DNA from: Winogradskyella sediminis | GTDB lineage: Bacteria > Bacteroidota > Bacteroidia > Flavobacteriales > Flavobacteriaceae | DNA: 64,000 nucleotides | Assembly: GCF_003387355.1 (NCBI RefSeq) | Contig: NZ_QUNH01000002.1 | Coordinates: 165,606-229,605, forward strand | Direction: 5' to 3' | In this document: positions 45,713-55,432 of the stretch, piece after piece | How the letters are laid out: each line of letters begins with the position of its first letter | Numbering within the stretch: the stretch's first letter is position 1 | Program-made: the position numbers and the translations under genes | The notes under the pieces: model-generated | What the model was told of the DNA's origin: nothing | Seen by the model: the letters and a program-made list of their open reading frames with translations, nothing else | Databases searched by the model: none

Positions 45713-47047
45713 ATGAATCCAACAAAAAAAGTCGCATTTTATACCTTAGGTTGTAAACTTAATTTTTCAGAAACCTCTACAATAGCTAGAAGTTTTAAAG
45801 ATGAAGGTTTTAATCGTGTAGATTTTAAAGAGTCGGCTGATATTTACGTTATAAATACCTGTTCGGTAACTGAAAATGCAGATAAACGTTTTAAGTCTAT
45901 AGTAAAACAGGCACAAAAGAGTAACCCAGAAGCCTTTGTTGTAGCTATTGGTTGCTATGCGCAATTAAAACCAGAGGAGTTGGCCGATATTCATGGTGTT
46001 GATTTGGTACTTGGTGCAACTGAGAAATTTAAGATCACGGATTACTTAAATGATCTTACTAAAAATGATTTTGGTGAAGTTCATTCTTGTGAAATAGAAG
46101 ATGCCGATTTCTATGTTGGTAGCTATTCTATTGGTGATAGAACTCGGGCATTTTTAAAGGTTCAAGATGGTTGCGATTACAAATGTACGTATTGTACAAT
46201 TCCATTAGCTAGAGGGATTTCACGTAGTGATACTATGGATAATGTGCTTAAAAATGCAAAAGAGATTTCCGAACAAGGCATCAAAGAAATTGTATTAACC
46301 GGAGTGAATATCGGCGACTATGGTAAAGGCGAATTTGGTAATAAAAAACATGAACATACATTTTTAGACTTGGTTAAAGAATTAGATAAGGTAAAGGGTA
46401 TTGAGCGCCTTAGAATTTCTTCAATAGAGCCTAATTTGTTAAAGAATGAGACTATTGAATTGGTTTCTAACTCTAGAGCTTTTGTACCTCATTTTCATAT
46501 ACCATTACAGAGCGGAAGTAATGAAATTTTGAAAAAGATGAAGCGTCGCTATATGAAAGAATTGTATGTGGATCGGGTGGCGAAAATAAAGGAAGTAATG
46601 CCGCATGCTTGTATTGGAGTAGACGTTATTGTTGGATTTCCTGGTGAAACCGACGATATTTTTCTTGAAACCTATAACTTTTTAAATGCATTAGATATTT
46701 CGTATTTACACGTGTTTCAATATTCTGAACGCGATAATACTGAAGCGGCTAAGATGCCTAATGTTGTGTCTAAAGCTAAACGCGCTAAACGAAGCAAAAT
46801 GTTAAGAGGACTATCGGCGAAAAAGCGTAGAGCATTTTATGAAAACCAATTAGATACAAGCAGAATTGTATTGTTTGAGAGCGAAAATAAAGAAGGGTAT
46901 ATTCATGGTTTTACGGAAAATTATGTTAAAGTGAAAACGCCATGGAATCCTGAACTAGTTAATACACTTGCTCATGTGAAACTAACTAAGATTGATGATG
47001 ATGGTATGGTTCGTTTTGAGTTTCAGGAGGATTTTGTGGCTAATTAG
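45713..47047 (+). CDS. mtaB: tRNA t6A37 methylthiotransferase
   Basis: 444 residues of the MiaB/MtaB radical-SAM methylthiotransferases. The N-terminal domain holds the three cysteines for one cluster (GCKLNFSE, INTCSV, AIGCYAQ), the radical-SAM CxxxCxxC is in DGCDYKCTYCTIP, and a TRAM-like domain is at the end. The t6A37-specific MtaB, not MiaB, is indicated by the N-terminal KVAFYTLGCKLNFSE and overall length. It turns t6A into ms2t6A at tRNA position 37 for ANN codons. Confidence 0.93.
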   Translation: MNPTKKVAFYTLGCKLNFSETSTIARSFKDEGFNRVDFKESADIYVINTCSVTENADKRFKSIVKQAQKSNPEAFVVAIGCYAQLKPEELADIHGVDLVLGATEKFKITDYLNDLTKNDFGEVHSCEIEDADFYVGSYSIGDRTRAFLKVQDGCDYKCTYCTIPLARGISRSDTMDNVLKNAKEISEQGIKEIVLTGVNIGDYGKGEFGNKKHEHTFLDLVKELDKVKGIERLRISSIEPNLLKNETIELVSNSRAFVPHFHIPLQSGSNEILKKMKRRYMKELYVDRVAKIKEVMPHACIGVDVIVGFPGETDDIFLETYNFLNALDISYLHVFQYSERDNTEAAKMPNVVSKAKRAKRSKMLRGLSAKKRRAFYENQLDTSRIVLFESENKEGYIHGFTENYVKVKTPWNPELVNTLAHVKLTKIDDDGMVRFEFQEDFVAN

Positions 47048-47131
47048 GTAATTTTTACGTGATTAAAACGAAGTATTTTTCTGATAAAAGATTATTTCGT
47101 TTTATATTTGACTTTAGAAATCACGTCTACT

Positions 47132-47635
47132 TTGAATAAAATTTTTAGCATTTTTTGTCTTGTTGGTTTATTAAGTGTTGCAACAGCTTGTTCGGACAAA
47201 AAAGAACATAGTGTTGTTGGTATGTGGGTACTTACCACACGTACTGTAGATATTCCATTTGATGGCAATCAAGATGGAGTGGCACATATAAATCTCCTTA
47301 AAGAAATAGATTGTAATAAAGAAGAAACCTTAACTTTTGAAGCCAACGGTACGGTATCGTCTGGAAATGAATTTTCTAATGTTTTACACTATTTTAAAGA
47401 AGATGGTACTAACATGTACAAAATAAATTCTGATTGTAATACTGAAGGAATTATAAGTTTTGCTTCAGAATATCGTATAAACGAAGAGGATACTATTATG
47501 ATTTCAAATAGAGTCTACGTGCTTAAGGAAAATACTTTGACAACGACGTATAAAGATGCCGTAGAAATTTATAACGAAGATGCCACGGAAGTTATAGAAA
47601 CTAAAGATTTAAAACTGATATATTCAAGACCGTAA
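47132..47635 (+). CDS. Lipocalin-like lipoprotein
   Basis: 167 residues from a TTG at 47132. The sequence TATATTTG at 47103-47110 is a good -7 box, so the first in-frame TTG (47108) lies within the promoter and is unlikely to be the start; the second is placed in front of a lipoprotein signal (IFCLVGLLSVATACSD). The body begins VVGMWVLTTRTVDI and alternates hydrophobic strands, like small lipocalin-type lipoproteins of this phylum. Function unknown. Confidence 0.65.
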   Translation: MNKIFSIFCLVGLLSVATACSDKKEHSVVGMWVLTTRTVDIPFDGNQDGVAHINLLKEIDCNKEETLTFEANGTVSSGNEFSNVLHYFKEDGTNMYKINSDCNTEGIISFASEYRINEEDTIMISNRVYVLKENTLTTTYKDAVEIYNEDATEVIETKDLKLIYSRP

Positions 47636-47657
47636 GCTTTTCAGTTTTCAGATAAAA

Positions 47658-47690
47658 AAAAGCCGAAATATTAAATTAGTTTCGGCTTTT
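47658..47690. terminator. Bidirectional hairpin terminator
   Basis: AAAAGCCGAAA at 47658-47668 pairs with TTTCGGCTTTT at 47680-47690 between convergent genes. Confidence 0.88.
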
Positions 47691-47710
47691 TTCAATCTAT
47701 ACGGTTGTAA

Positions 47711-48007
47711 TTATATGCGAATCCCAACAGGAAGCATACGTTTGTATTTTCTATTACGTCTTACAAATTTTGCAATTTCAGGGCTTGTTGGTACTACGCT
47801 AATGTTGCGTTCTTTAATGTTTGAAAAAACTAAATCTATAAAATCTAATTCAAATTCGTCTGTTCTAATCGTATCTGGAATAATCATTTTGGTTAAGAAA
47901 ATCTTCCTTTCCTGTAGTGAGTATTCTATAATTGCCATTTCGTTTTCAACATTTAATTCAAATTGACGTAGGAAGTCATTGTCAATTAACTGAGCAGTTT
48001 CTGTCAT
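47711..48007 (-). CDS. Small GNAT-like protein (COG2388 type)
   Basis: 98 residues. The pattern of a short Gcn5-related N-acetyltransferase is visible (FELNVENEMAIIEYSLQERK and the VVPTSPEIAKFVRRNRKYKR end). The acetyl-CoA-binding loop, usually RGxGIG after the IP motif, reads IPDTIRTDEFELDF here, so catalytic function is doubtful. A minus-strand -7 box TACCTTTG is at 48074-48081. It is not in an operon with its neighbours. Confidence 0.68.
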   Translation of the reverse strand: MTETAQLIDNDFLRQFELNVENEMAIIEYSLQERKIFLTKMIIPDTIRTDEFELDFIDLVFSNIKERNISVVPTSPEIAKFVRRNRKYKRMLPVGIRI

Positions 48008-48169
48008 AATTTCTTTTTTATTAAATTCAGCGGTTGGCAGTGTAGATACTATATTTTATATAGTTTTGCTGTGCAAAGGTACAAAAAATCAACGAATTTT
48101 TTAGGTTGTCGATGTTAAAAGCTTAAATTGTAATTAATTAAGATACCCAAATATAAAGTTTTAAGACCT

Positions 48170-48838
48170 ATGACAAGTCAATTAACTCATGTATATCTCA
48201 TGCCAGGTATGGCTGCAAATCCTTCGATATTTGAACATATAAAACTACCAGAGTCAGACTATAAAATTCATTGGTTAGAATGGCAAATACCCGACGCTAA
48301 AGAATCGCTTAGTAGTTATGCTCAGCGGATGTGTCAATATATTCAACACGATAATATAGTTTTACTCGGAGTCTCTTTTGGTGGTATATTAGTACAAGAA
48401 ATGAGCCGATTTTTAAACTTAAAAAAGCTAATTGTAGTTTCTAGCGTTAAGTCTCATCACGAACTTCCAAAACGTTTCAAACTACTAAAAGTTACTAAAG
48501 CTTATAAAATCTTACCCACGTCTTTAGTGAGTAATATCGATATTTTGGCTAAATATGCTTTTGGAGAAACCGTAAAGAAACGTGTAGATTTGTATAAAAA
48601 ATATTTGTCTGTAAGCGATAAAACCTATTTGGATTGGGCGATAAAACAAGTGGTGTGTTGGAGTCAAGAAGCTCCGCATCCCGATGCTATTTATATCCAT
48701 GGTGAAAAAGATGCTATTTTCCCTTATTCTTCTCGTGGAAATTGTATTGTTGTAAAAGGTGGAACACACATTATGATTATCGTTAAATATAAATGGTTTA
48801 ACGAAAATTTACCAAAACTTATTGAGGGTTGCGCTTGA
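48170..48838 (+). CDS. Alpha/beta hydrolase
   Basis: 222 residues with the nucleophile elbow GVSFGG in IVLLGVSFGGILVQEM, an upstream YLMPGMAANPSIFEHI oxyanion region, an acid-bearing IYIHGEKDAIFPY stretch and the late histidine in KGGTHIMI. No cap domain of note. Substrate unknown. Small cytoplasmic protein. Confidence 0.82.
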   Translation: MTSQLTHVYLMPGMAANPSIFEHIKLPESDYKIHWLEWQIPDAKESLSSYAQRMCQYIQHDNIVLLGVSFGGILVQEMSRFLNLKKLIVVSSVKSHHELPKRFKLLKVTKAYKILPTSLVSNIDILAKYAFGETVKKRVDLYKKYLSVSDKTYLDWAIKQVVCWSQEAPHPDAIYIHGEKDAIFPYSSRGNCIVVKGGTHIMIIVKYKWFNENLPKLIEGCA

Positions 48839-48969
48839 ATCCTGAGGTTAGATTGATTACATTTATAAAAAAGAAAAATTTTGAAAGGTCATTTTGAAAG
48901 CGCTGTGAATCAGTGAGATGAAGCATAGTGATGATTTTTTGGTCTTCAGTTAATATTAAATTTACGGAC

Positions 48970-49923
48970 ATGAAAATGATAAAGAATAGTTTAGCATTAG
49001 TAGGTGTGGTTTGCATATCAGGCTTATTTATTTTTTCAATGCAAAAATCACCAGATGATGAAGCAACACAAGATCACCTTATAGGAAAAGAGAATCCTAT
49101 TGTAAATAATTACAATGTTTATGCTTTAGAAATGCCAGAGAATTTAAATTTTGCAGGCGAACCTGTTCCTATTGAAAATCCGGATATATACGAGCGCATG
49201 GATAGAGAATTGCTTGTTAACACGTATTGGCAGTCTAATGGACTTCTAATGTTTAAACGTGCTCAAAAATATTTTCCAATTATAGAGCCTATTTTGAAGA
49301 AACATGGTGTGCCAGATGATTTTAAATATTTAGCAGTTATAGAAAGTGGGTTGGTACAAACAGCCAAATCACCTGCAGGTGCAACAGGAATTTGGCAAAT
49401 TATGTCTGCCACAGGTCGAGAGAATGGTTTAGAAGTGAATGACAATGTTGATGAGCGTTATAATTTAGAAAAAGCAACAGAAGTGGCTTGCGAATATTTA
49501 AAGAAAGCAAAAGAAAGCTTGGGGTCTTGGACAAAAGCAGCAGCAGCATACAATGCAGGAAACTATGGGGTTTCTAGACGTTTAAAGCAACAAGGAGTTA
49601 ACGGTTACTACGATTTATTGTTAGGCGAAGAAACGGGACGCTACGTTTTTAGAATTGTCGCTTTAAAAGAAATACTTTCTAATCCAGATAAGTATGGTTT
49701 TAATTTTAATAAATCGCACTTATACAAAGAAGTACCAACTTATAAAGTTGAAGTAGATACAGCAGTAACAGATTTTGCAAAATTCGCAAAACAATTTGGT
49801 ATCAACTATAAGATTTTAAAACTTCATAATCCTTGGTTAAGAGAGCCACATTTAAATAATAAATCTAGAAAATTATATTCAATAGAGATTCCTGAAAAAG
49901 GCTATTATAACACTAATCCATAA
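48970..49923 (+). CDS. Membrane-bound lytic murein transglycosylase, MltD/Slt-like
   Basis: 317 residues from the ATG at 48970, which starts the signal-anchor (IKNSLALVGVVCISGLFIFS); the longer frame begins in non-coding sequence. Lytic transglycosylase domain with catalytic Glu in YLAVIESGLVQTAKSPAGATG, then GIWQIMSATGREN and AAAYNAGNYG. The C-terminal tail may hold a degenerate LysM-like unit. It cleaves murein in the periplasm. The cls gene follows 3 bases later, suggesting a co-transcribed envelope pair. Confidence 0.88.
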   Translation: MKMIKNSLALVGVVCISGLFIFSMQKSPDDEATQDHLIGKENPIVNNYNVYALEMPENLNFAGEPVPIENPDIYERMDRELLVNTYWQSNGLLMFKRAQKYFPIIEPILKKHGVPDDFKYLAVIESGLVQTAKSPAGATGIWQIMSATGRENGLEVNDNVDERYNLEKATEVACEYLKKAKESLGSWTKAAAAYNAGNYGVSRRLKQQGVNGYYDLLLGEETGRYVFRIVALKEILSNPDKYGFNFNKSHLYKEVPTYKVEVDTAVTDFAKFAKQFGINYKILKLHNPWLREPHLNNKSRKLYSIEIPEKGYYNTNP

Positions 49924-49926
49924 AAT

Positions 49927-51375
49927 TTGGACTTTTTAAAAAACCATACTTGGCAAATTTTAATTATTCTCAATTATACAGTTGCCTTATCTGCTGTGGT
50001 TACTATTTTACTAAAAAAGGTAAATCCAACAAAAGCGTTAAGTTATATAATTGGCTTGTTGGCTTTGCCTTTTATAGGTTTGCTTATTTATTATCTTTTT
50101 GGTCAAGAATATCGAAAGAATAAAATATTCAGCCGAAAGCATGTTTTAAATCAGTCTATCATTAAAAAAATTCAAAAGGAACTAGAGCTTGATAGTGAGG
50201 ATATTAATGAAGTAGATGATGTACTAGAGCAAAAATCTAAAGTTATTCCGTTATTGTATAATAATGAAAACTCTAAACTTACCATTAGAAACGAAGTAAA
50301 ACTGATAAAAAATGGTGATGAAAAGTTTAAAATCTTATTTAAAGATTTAAAGGAAGCGCAATATCATATTCATTTAGAGTATTTTGTAATAAAAGATGAT
50401 AAAATTGGCACAGAACTGCTTAATATATTATGTGATAAGGCAAAGGACGGTCTCGAAATAAGAATTGTAATCGATGATGTAGGAAGTTCTATAAGTTCTA
50501 AAATGAAACGCAAATTAAAGGATTGCGGTATTGAGATGCATCCCTTTATGCCTGTACGATTTTCTAATTCTACAGGAAAGATGAATTATCGCGATCATCG
50601 TAAAATTGTAGTTATAGATGGAAAGATTGGGTATGTCGGTGGAGTGAATGTTTCAGATAACTATATTAATGCATATAACGACAGATATTGGAGAGACACA
50701 CATATTAGATTAACAGGTGAAGCTGTAAAGCCACTGCAAATTTTATTTTTTACAACATGGGATTTTGTGAGCGGAGATGAACTGGAAATTTCTAAAACCT
50801 ATTTTCCGGAGCATAATTGTAAAGATAATGTACCACTTCAAATTGCAGCGAGTGGTCCAGACACCGATTGGTCTAATGTAATGGAGGCTATTTTTGTAGC
50901 TATTACCAATGCAGAAGATCATGTTTATATTACAACTCCTTATTTTATTCCCAACAGTGAAATTGTAACTGCGCTTCAAGTTTTGGCACGTAGTAATAAA
51001 GACGTAAAGGTTATTGTACCTAAAAAGTCAGATTCTTGGATTGCAGAATACGCCACTAATTCTTATTTAGAAATGCTTTTAGAAGCCGGAGTAGAGGTGT
51101 ACCAATATACTAAAGGTTTTATTCATGCAAAAACAATGGTTGTTGATGGTGTGTTTAGCTCAGTCGGAACAACTAATATGGACTATAGAAGTTTCAATAT
51201 TAATTTTGAAGTGAACGCATTAATTTACGATGAAACTATAAGTTCTGAGCTAACAGAATTTTTTAATGATGACTTAAAACACAGCGAAAAATTAGAACTA
51301 GAATCTTGGAAGAACCGCTCTAAACGCACAAAACTTGTAGAAGCTGTTGCGCGTTTAATGGCTCCAATATTATAA
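49927..51375 (+). CDS. cls: Cardiolipin synthase
   Basis: 482 residues. Two N-terminal membrane helices and two PLD-type HxKxxxxD motifs, HRKIVVIDGKIGYVGG and HAKTMVVDGVFSSVG, as in bacterial Cls. It joins phosphatidylglycerols to form cardiolipin at the inner membrane. The start is a TTG right after the transglycosylase stop (MDFLKNHTW), giving the expected N-terminus. Convergent with the next gene 4 bases away. Confidence 0.94.
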   Translation: MDFLKNHTWQILIILNYTVALSAVVTILLKKVNPTKALSYIIGLLALPFIGLLIYYLFGQEYRKNKIFSRKHVLNQSIIKKIQKELELDSEDINEVDDVLEQKSKVIPLLYNNENSKLTIRNEVKLIKNGDEKFKILFKDLKEAQYHIHLEYFVIKDDKIGTELLNILCDKAKDGLEIRIVIDDVGSSISSKMKRKLKDCGIEMHPFMPVRFSNSTGKMNYRDHRKIVVIDGKIGYVGGVNVSDNYINAYNDRYWRDTHIRLTGEAVKPLQILFFTTWDFVSGDELEISKTYFPEHNCKDNVPLQIAASGPDTDWSNVMEAIFVAITNAEDHVYITTPYFIPNSEIVTALQVLARSNKDVKVIVPKKSDSWIAEYATNSYLEMLLEAGVEVYQYTKGFIHAKTMVVDGVFSSVGTTNMDYRSFNINFEVNALIYDETISSELTEFFNDDLKHSEKLELESWKNRSKRTKLVEAVARLMAPIL

Positions 51376-51379
51376 AAGC

Positions 51380-51958
51380 TTAGCGTCTACTTCTTCGGTT
51401 TTGTCTTGCAGAGGTAGGCTGACCATATTGTTGCTTCGGAATAGATGCTTTTTTCATTTGATTTTTCATCATTTTAATCTGATCCGCAAGCATATCTCTT
51501 TTGTCTAACTTTTGGGCTTCAGCTAATAACTTCTGCGCTTCAGGTTTGCGACGTTTAGAAAAAGCAATGCCTGCTAAGTTTAATTTTGCCATAGCCAAAT
51601 CATGATCCATAGAAAGGCCTAAGCTAATGGCTTTCTTAAAATAGGTTTCTGCAGCATTCATATTGGTCTGCGATACCATTATACCATTAAGGTAATTTAA
51701 ATACCCTTGTTGTTTTTTTACTAAAGCTCCTTCTGGATTCTTTATTTTATCTAACCACTTTTTCGCTCCAACAAAATCTTGCTTTCTTAACTTTAAAAAT
51801 GCGAGTAGAATCAATTCATTTTTAAAATAAAGGAAAATAAAAATCGTAGAGAGTAAGAGGTACATTATACCGTTACCAATGTAGCCTTCAGTGAATTGAT
51901 AGATGCCATAACCAATAATTAACGCGGCAATGACTAATTTTATATTTTTATTAAACAT
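51380..51958 (-). CDS. TPR-like membrane protein
   Basis: 192 residues from the ATG at 51956-51958. Two N-terminal membrane helices (about 5-40), then helical TPR-like pairs (KLRKQDFVGAKKWLDKIKNPEG, GIMVSQTNMNAAETYFKKAI, NLAGIAFSKRRKPEAQKLLA) and an Arg/Gln-rich tail. Flavobacterial proteins of this kind are listed as DUF2892-like or tetratricopeptide proteins. Function unknown. A minus-strand TATCTTTG -7 box is at 51983-51990. Confidence 0.75.
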   Translation of the reverse strand: MFNKNIKLVIAALIIGYGIYQFTEGYIGNGIMYLLLSTIFIFLYFKNELILLAFLKLRKQDFVGAKKWLDKIKNPEGALVKKQQGYLNYLNGIMVSQTNMNAAETYFKKAISLGLSMDHDLAMAKLNLAGIAFSKRRKPEAQKLLAEAQKLDKRDMLADQIKMMKNQMKKASIPKQQYGQPTSARQNRRSRR

Positions 51959-52037
51959 ATTTATGTGTATTTTTGCAGAGCGCAAAGATAATAAAATCTA
52001 AGAGTTTAAATTCTAAACAAAATTTTTCTTTTGCTAC

Positions 52038-52067
52038 TTGCTAAAGTAAAAACTTGTTGTATATTTG
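52038..52067 (+). promoter_or_regulatory. Promoter of rpmH
   Basis: TTG at 52038-52040, 19 bases, TATATTTG at 52060-52067; the start codon follows at 52131. Confidence 0.75.
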
Positions 52068-52130
52068 CACGCAGTTTTGAGAGACCTCTCAATTTTAGAA
52101 AAAGATTATTAGTTTATAAAAATATAAGAC

Positions 52131-52292
52131 ATGCCAAAAAGAACGTTTCAACCGTCAAAAAGAAAAAGAAGAAACAAGCACGGTTTCAGAGAAAGAATGG
52201 CTTCTGTTAACGGAAGAAAAGTTTTAGCACGTAGAAGAGCTAAAGGAAGAAAGAAATTGTCTGTATCTACAGAAACAAGACATAAAAAATAA
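52131..52292 (+). CDS. rpmH: 50S ribosomal protein L34
   Basis: 53 residues, begins [20 protein letters not shown] and ends with the Lys/Arg-rich tail typical of L34. It is a single-gene unit here; the usual dnaA/rnpA neighbourhood of rpmH is absent, as often seen in Bacteroidota. A terminator hairpin follows. Confidence 0.97.
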   Translation: MPKRTFQPSKRKRRNKHGFRERMASVNGRKVLARRRAKGRKKLSVSTETRHKK

Positions 52293-52317
52293 TGATTAAC
52301 AATTGTTAATATATTAG

Positions 52318-52346
52318 GGCGTTACTTAGGTGTAACGCCTTTTTTT
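52318..52346 (+). terminator. Hairpin terminator after rpmH
   Basis: GGCGTTAC at 52318-52325 pairs with GTAACGCC at 52332-52339, followed by Ts. Confidence 0.88.
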
Positions 52347-52410
52347 GTATCCTATTCTTAACTATTTTTGCACAGCCAAATTAAAATTACAACTATAAAT
52401 ACTCTATCTC

Positions 52411-55266
52411 ATGCCTAAAAATAAAAATATAAAATCAGTTTTACTTATCGGTTCAGGTCCTATCGTTATTGGGCAAGCTTGTGAATTTGATTATTCAGGT
52501 ACTCAAGCATTACGTTCATTACGAGAAGATGGCATAGAAACGATATTAATTAACTCTAATCCTGCAACGATTATGACAGACCCTACAATGGCGGATCATG
52601 TATATTTGTTGCCCTTAACAACAAAATCTTTAATTCAGATTTTAAAAGATCACCCACAGATTGATGCTGTATTGCCTACTATGGGAGGTCAAACCGCTTT
52701 AAACTTATGTATAGAAGCAGATGAAAAGGGGATTTGGGAAGATTTTAATGTAGATATCATAGGTGTAGATATCGATGCCATAAACATTACAGAAGATAGA
52801 GAGCAATTTAGAGAGTTAATGTTGAAAATAGGCATTGGTATGGCGCCTCAAGCAACAGCGACATCTTACTTAAAAGGAAAAGAAATTGCACAAGAATTTG
52901 GATTTCCTTTGGTTATTAGAGCCTCTTATACTTTAGGTGGTGAAGGTGCATCGTTTGTTTTTAAAGAAGAAGATTTTGATGAAATGCTAACACGTGGTTT
53001 GGAAGTATCTCCAATTCATGAAGTTATGATAGATAAAGCCTTAATCGGTTGGAAAGAATACGAATTAGAATTACTACGTGATAAAAATGATAATGTCGTT
53101 ATTATCTGTACAATTGAAAATATGGATCCTATGGGAATTCATACTGGAGATTCTATTACGTTGGCACCAGCGATGACGTTATCTGATAAGACATTTCAGA
53201 AAATGAGAGATATGGCTATTCATATGATGCGAAGTATTGGTGATTTCGCAGGTGGTTGTAATGTACAATTTGCTGTAAGTCCGGATGATGAAGAGGAAAT
53301 CATTGCTATCGAAATTAATCCAAGGGTATCACGTTCTTCTGCATTAGCCAGTAAAGCTACGGGTTATCCTATTGCTAAAATTGCGGCTAAGTTGGCTACG
53401 GGTTATACTTTAGACGAATTAGATAATCAAATTACCAAATCCACTTCAGCCTTATTTGAACCTACTTTAGATTACGTAGTTGTAAAGATACCACGTTGGA
53501 ACTTTGATAAATTTGAAGGTTCTGATAGAACTTTAGGTCTGCAAATGAAAGCTGTTGGTGAAGTGATGTCTATTGGGCGATCATTTCAAGAAGCATTGCA
53601 CAAAGCCACACAATCTTTAGAAATTAAGAGAAATGGGTTAGGTGCTGACGGTAAAGGATACAAAGACTATGATACAATTATAGAAAAATTAACTTACGCA
53701 AGCTGGGACCGTGTATTTGTAATTTATGATGCTATTGCAATTGGTATTCCATTAAGTAGAATACATGAAATCACAAAAATCGACATGTGGTTCTTAAAGC
53801 AATATGAAGAATTGTTTCAACTTGAAAAAGAGATTTCGACGTTCTCAATAGATACTATTCAGCGCGATTTATTACTTGAAGCGAAACAAAAAGGTTACGG
53901 AGATAGACAAATAGCACATATGCTAAAATGTTTGGAAAGTGAAGTTCATAAAAAACGAATGGATCTTAACATCAACCGTGTTTTTAAATTGGTAGATACA
54001 TGTGCCGCAGAATTTAAAGCCCAAACACCATATTACTATTCAACTTTTGAGAGTGAAGTAGAACAACCAGATGGTACAGTATCAGTGCATAATGAAAGTG
54101 TAGTTTCAGATAAAAAGAAAATTATTGTCTTAGGATCAGGTCCTAATCGAATTGGTCAAGGTATCGAGTTTGATTACTGTTGTGTGCATGGGGTTTTAGC
54201 TGCAGCTGAATGTGGATACGAAACTATAATGATTAATTGTAATCCTGAAACGGTGTCAACAGATTTTGATATTGCAGATAAATTATATTTTGAACCCGTG
54301 TTCTGGGAACATATTTACGATATCATTCAGCATGAAAAACCTGAAGGAGTTATTGTGCAATTAGGTGGCCAAACCGCATTAAAACTAGCTGAGAAGTTAG
54401 AGAAATGGGGAATTAAGATTATGGGAACTAGCTTTAAATCGCTCGATTTAGCTGAAGATAGAGGTAGTTTTTCTAACATTTTAAAAGCACATAACATTCC
54501 TTATCCAGAATTTGATGTTGCAGAATCGGCAGATGAAGCTTTAGCTATTGCAGATGTTTTAGATTTTCCAATATTAGTAAGACCGTCTTACGTTTTAGGA
54601 GGACAAGGCATGAAGATTGTAATTAACAGACAAGAATTAGAATCTCATGTTATCGACTTATTAAAATCAATTCCAGGAAATAAATTATTATTAGATCACT
54701 ATTTAGATGGAGCTATTGAAGCTGAAGCAGATGCTATTTGCGATGCTGATGGTAATGTTTATATTATTGGAATAATGGAACATATTGAGCCTTGTGGTAT
54801 TCACTCAGGTGATAGTAACGCCTTGCTACCAGCTTTTAACTTAGGTGATTTAGTGATGCAACAAATTATAGATCATACACATACTATAGCTAGGGCTTTA
54901 GATACGGTTGGTCTTATTAATATTCAGTTTGCTATTAAAGACGATGTGGTTTATATCATTGAAGCAAACCCAAGAGCGTCTCGTACAGTGCCTTTTATTG
55001 CAAAAGCATACAAAGAACCTTATGTTAATTATGCGACAAAAGTGATGTTAGGTGCTAAAAAAGTAACGGACTTTGATTTTAATCCGCAATTGGAAGGCTA
55101 TGCAATAAAGCAACCTGTCTTTTCTTTCAACAAGTTTCCTAACGTAAATAAACAATTAGGACCAGAAATGAAAAGTACCGGAGAAAGTATCTTATTTATA
55201 GACAATTTAAGAGACGATCAGTTTTATGATTTATATGCTAGAAGAAAAATGTATTTAAGTAAATAA
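52411..55266 (+). CDS. carB: Carbamoyl-phosphate synthase large subunit, without MGS domain
   Basis: 951 residues. Two ATP-grasp synthetase halves: VLLIGSGPIVIGQACEFDYS at 6-25 and the repeated IIVLGSGPNRIGQGIEFDYC half from about 570, with ATP-grasp motifs such as AIEINPRVSRSSALASKATG and IEANPRASRTVPF. It ends after the second ATP-grasp (RRKMYLSK) without the C-terminal approximately 120-residue MGS-like allosteric domain of the 1070-residue E. coli protein, as in other Flavobacteriaceae. Makes carbamoyl phosphate for pyrimidines and arginine; carA is not nearby. A TATTTTTG -7 box is at 52363-52370. Confidence 0.97.
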   Translation: MPKNKNIKSVLLIGSGPIVIGQACEFDYSGTQALRSLREDGIETILINSNPATIMTDPTMADHVYLLPLTTKSLIQILKDHPQIDAVLPTMGGQTALNLCIEADEKGIWEDFNVDIIGVDIDAINITEDREQFRELMLKIGIGMAPQATATSYLKGKEIAQEFGFPLVIRASYTLGGEGASFVFKEEDFDEMLTRGLEVSPIHEVMIDKALIGWKEYELELLRDKNDNVVIICTIENMDPMGIHTGDSITLAPAMTLSDKTFQKMRDMAIHMMRSIGDFAGGCNVQFAVSPDDEEEIIAIEINPRVSRSSALASKATGYPIAKIAAKLATGYTLDELDNQITKSTSALFEPTLDYVVVKIPRWNFDKFEGSDRTLGLQMKAVGEVMSIGRSFQEALHKATQSLEIKRNGLGADGKGYKDYDTIIEKLTYASWDRVFVIYDAIAIGIPLSRIHEITKIDMWFLKQYEELFQLEKEISTFSIDTIQRDLLLEAKQKGYGDRQIAHMLKCLESEVHKKRMDLNINRVFKLVDTCAAEFKAQTPYYYSTFESEVEQPDGTVSVHNESVVSDKKKIIVLGSGPNRIGQGIEFDYCCVHGVLAAAECGYETIMINCNPETVSTDFDIADKLYFEPVFWEHIYDIIQHEKPEGVIVQLGGQTALKLAEKLEKWGIKIMGTSFKSLDLAEDRGSFSNILKAHNIPYPEFDVAESADEALAIADVLDFPILVRPSYVLGGQGMKIVINRQELESHVIDLLKSIPGNKLLLDHYLDGAIEAEADAICDADGNVYIIGIMEHIEPCGIHSGDSNALLPAFNLGDLVMQQIIDHTHTIARALDTVGLINIQFAIKDDVVYIIEANPRASRTVPFIAKAYKEPYVNYATKVMLGAKKVTDFDFNPQLEGYAIKQPVFSFNKFPNVNKQLGPEMKSTGESILFIDNLRDDQFYDLYARRKMYLSK

Positions 55267-55394
55267 TGGCATAGTTTTCGATAAAGTGTAAGTGTTATTA
55301 ACTAATAATTACTAACTTAGCATTCATTAATGCCTACTTATATGAAACATCCACGACAAAAAAAGGTTTCACCCAAATGAAATTTAATATGGAT

Positions 55395-55406
55395 GTCACA
55401 TGTGAC
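55395..55406. promoter_or_regulatory. Perfect 12-bp palindrome GTCACATGTGAC
   Basis: Isolated dyad, 26 bases before the start of the small T9SS protein. The half-site TGTGA is like those bound by CRP/FNR-type regulators, but the spacing is not that of a CRP site. Confidence 0.4.
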
Positions 55407-55432
55407 CGTTGGAAATTTATAAATTCAAACAC

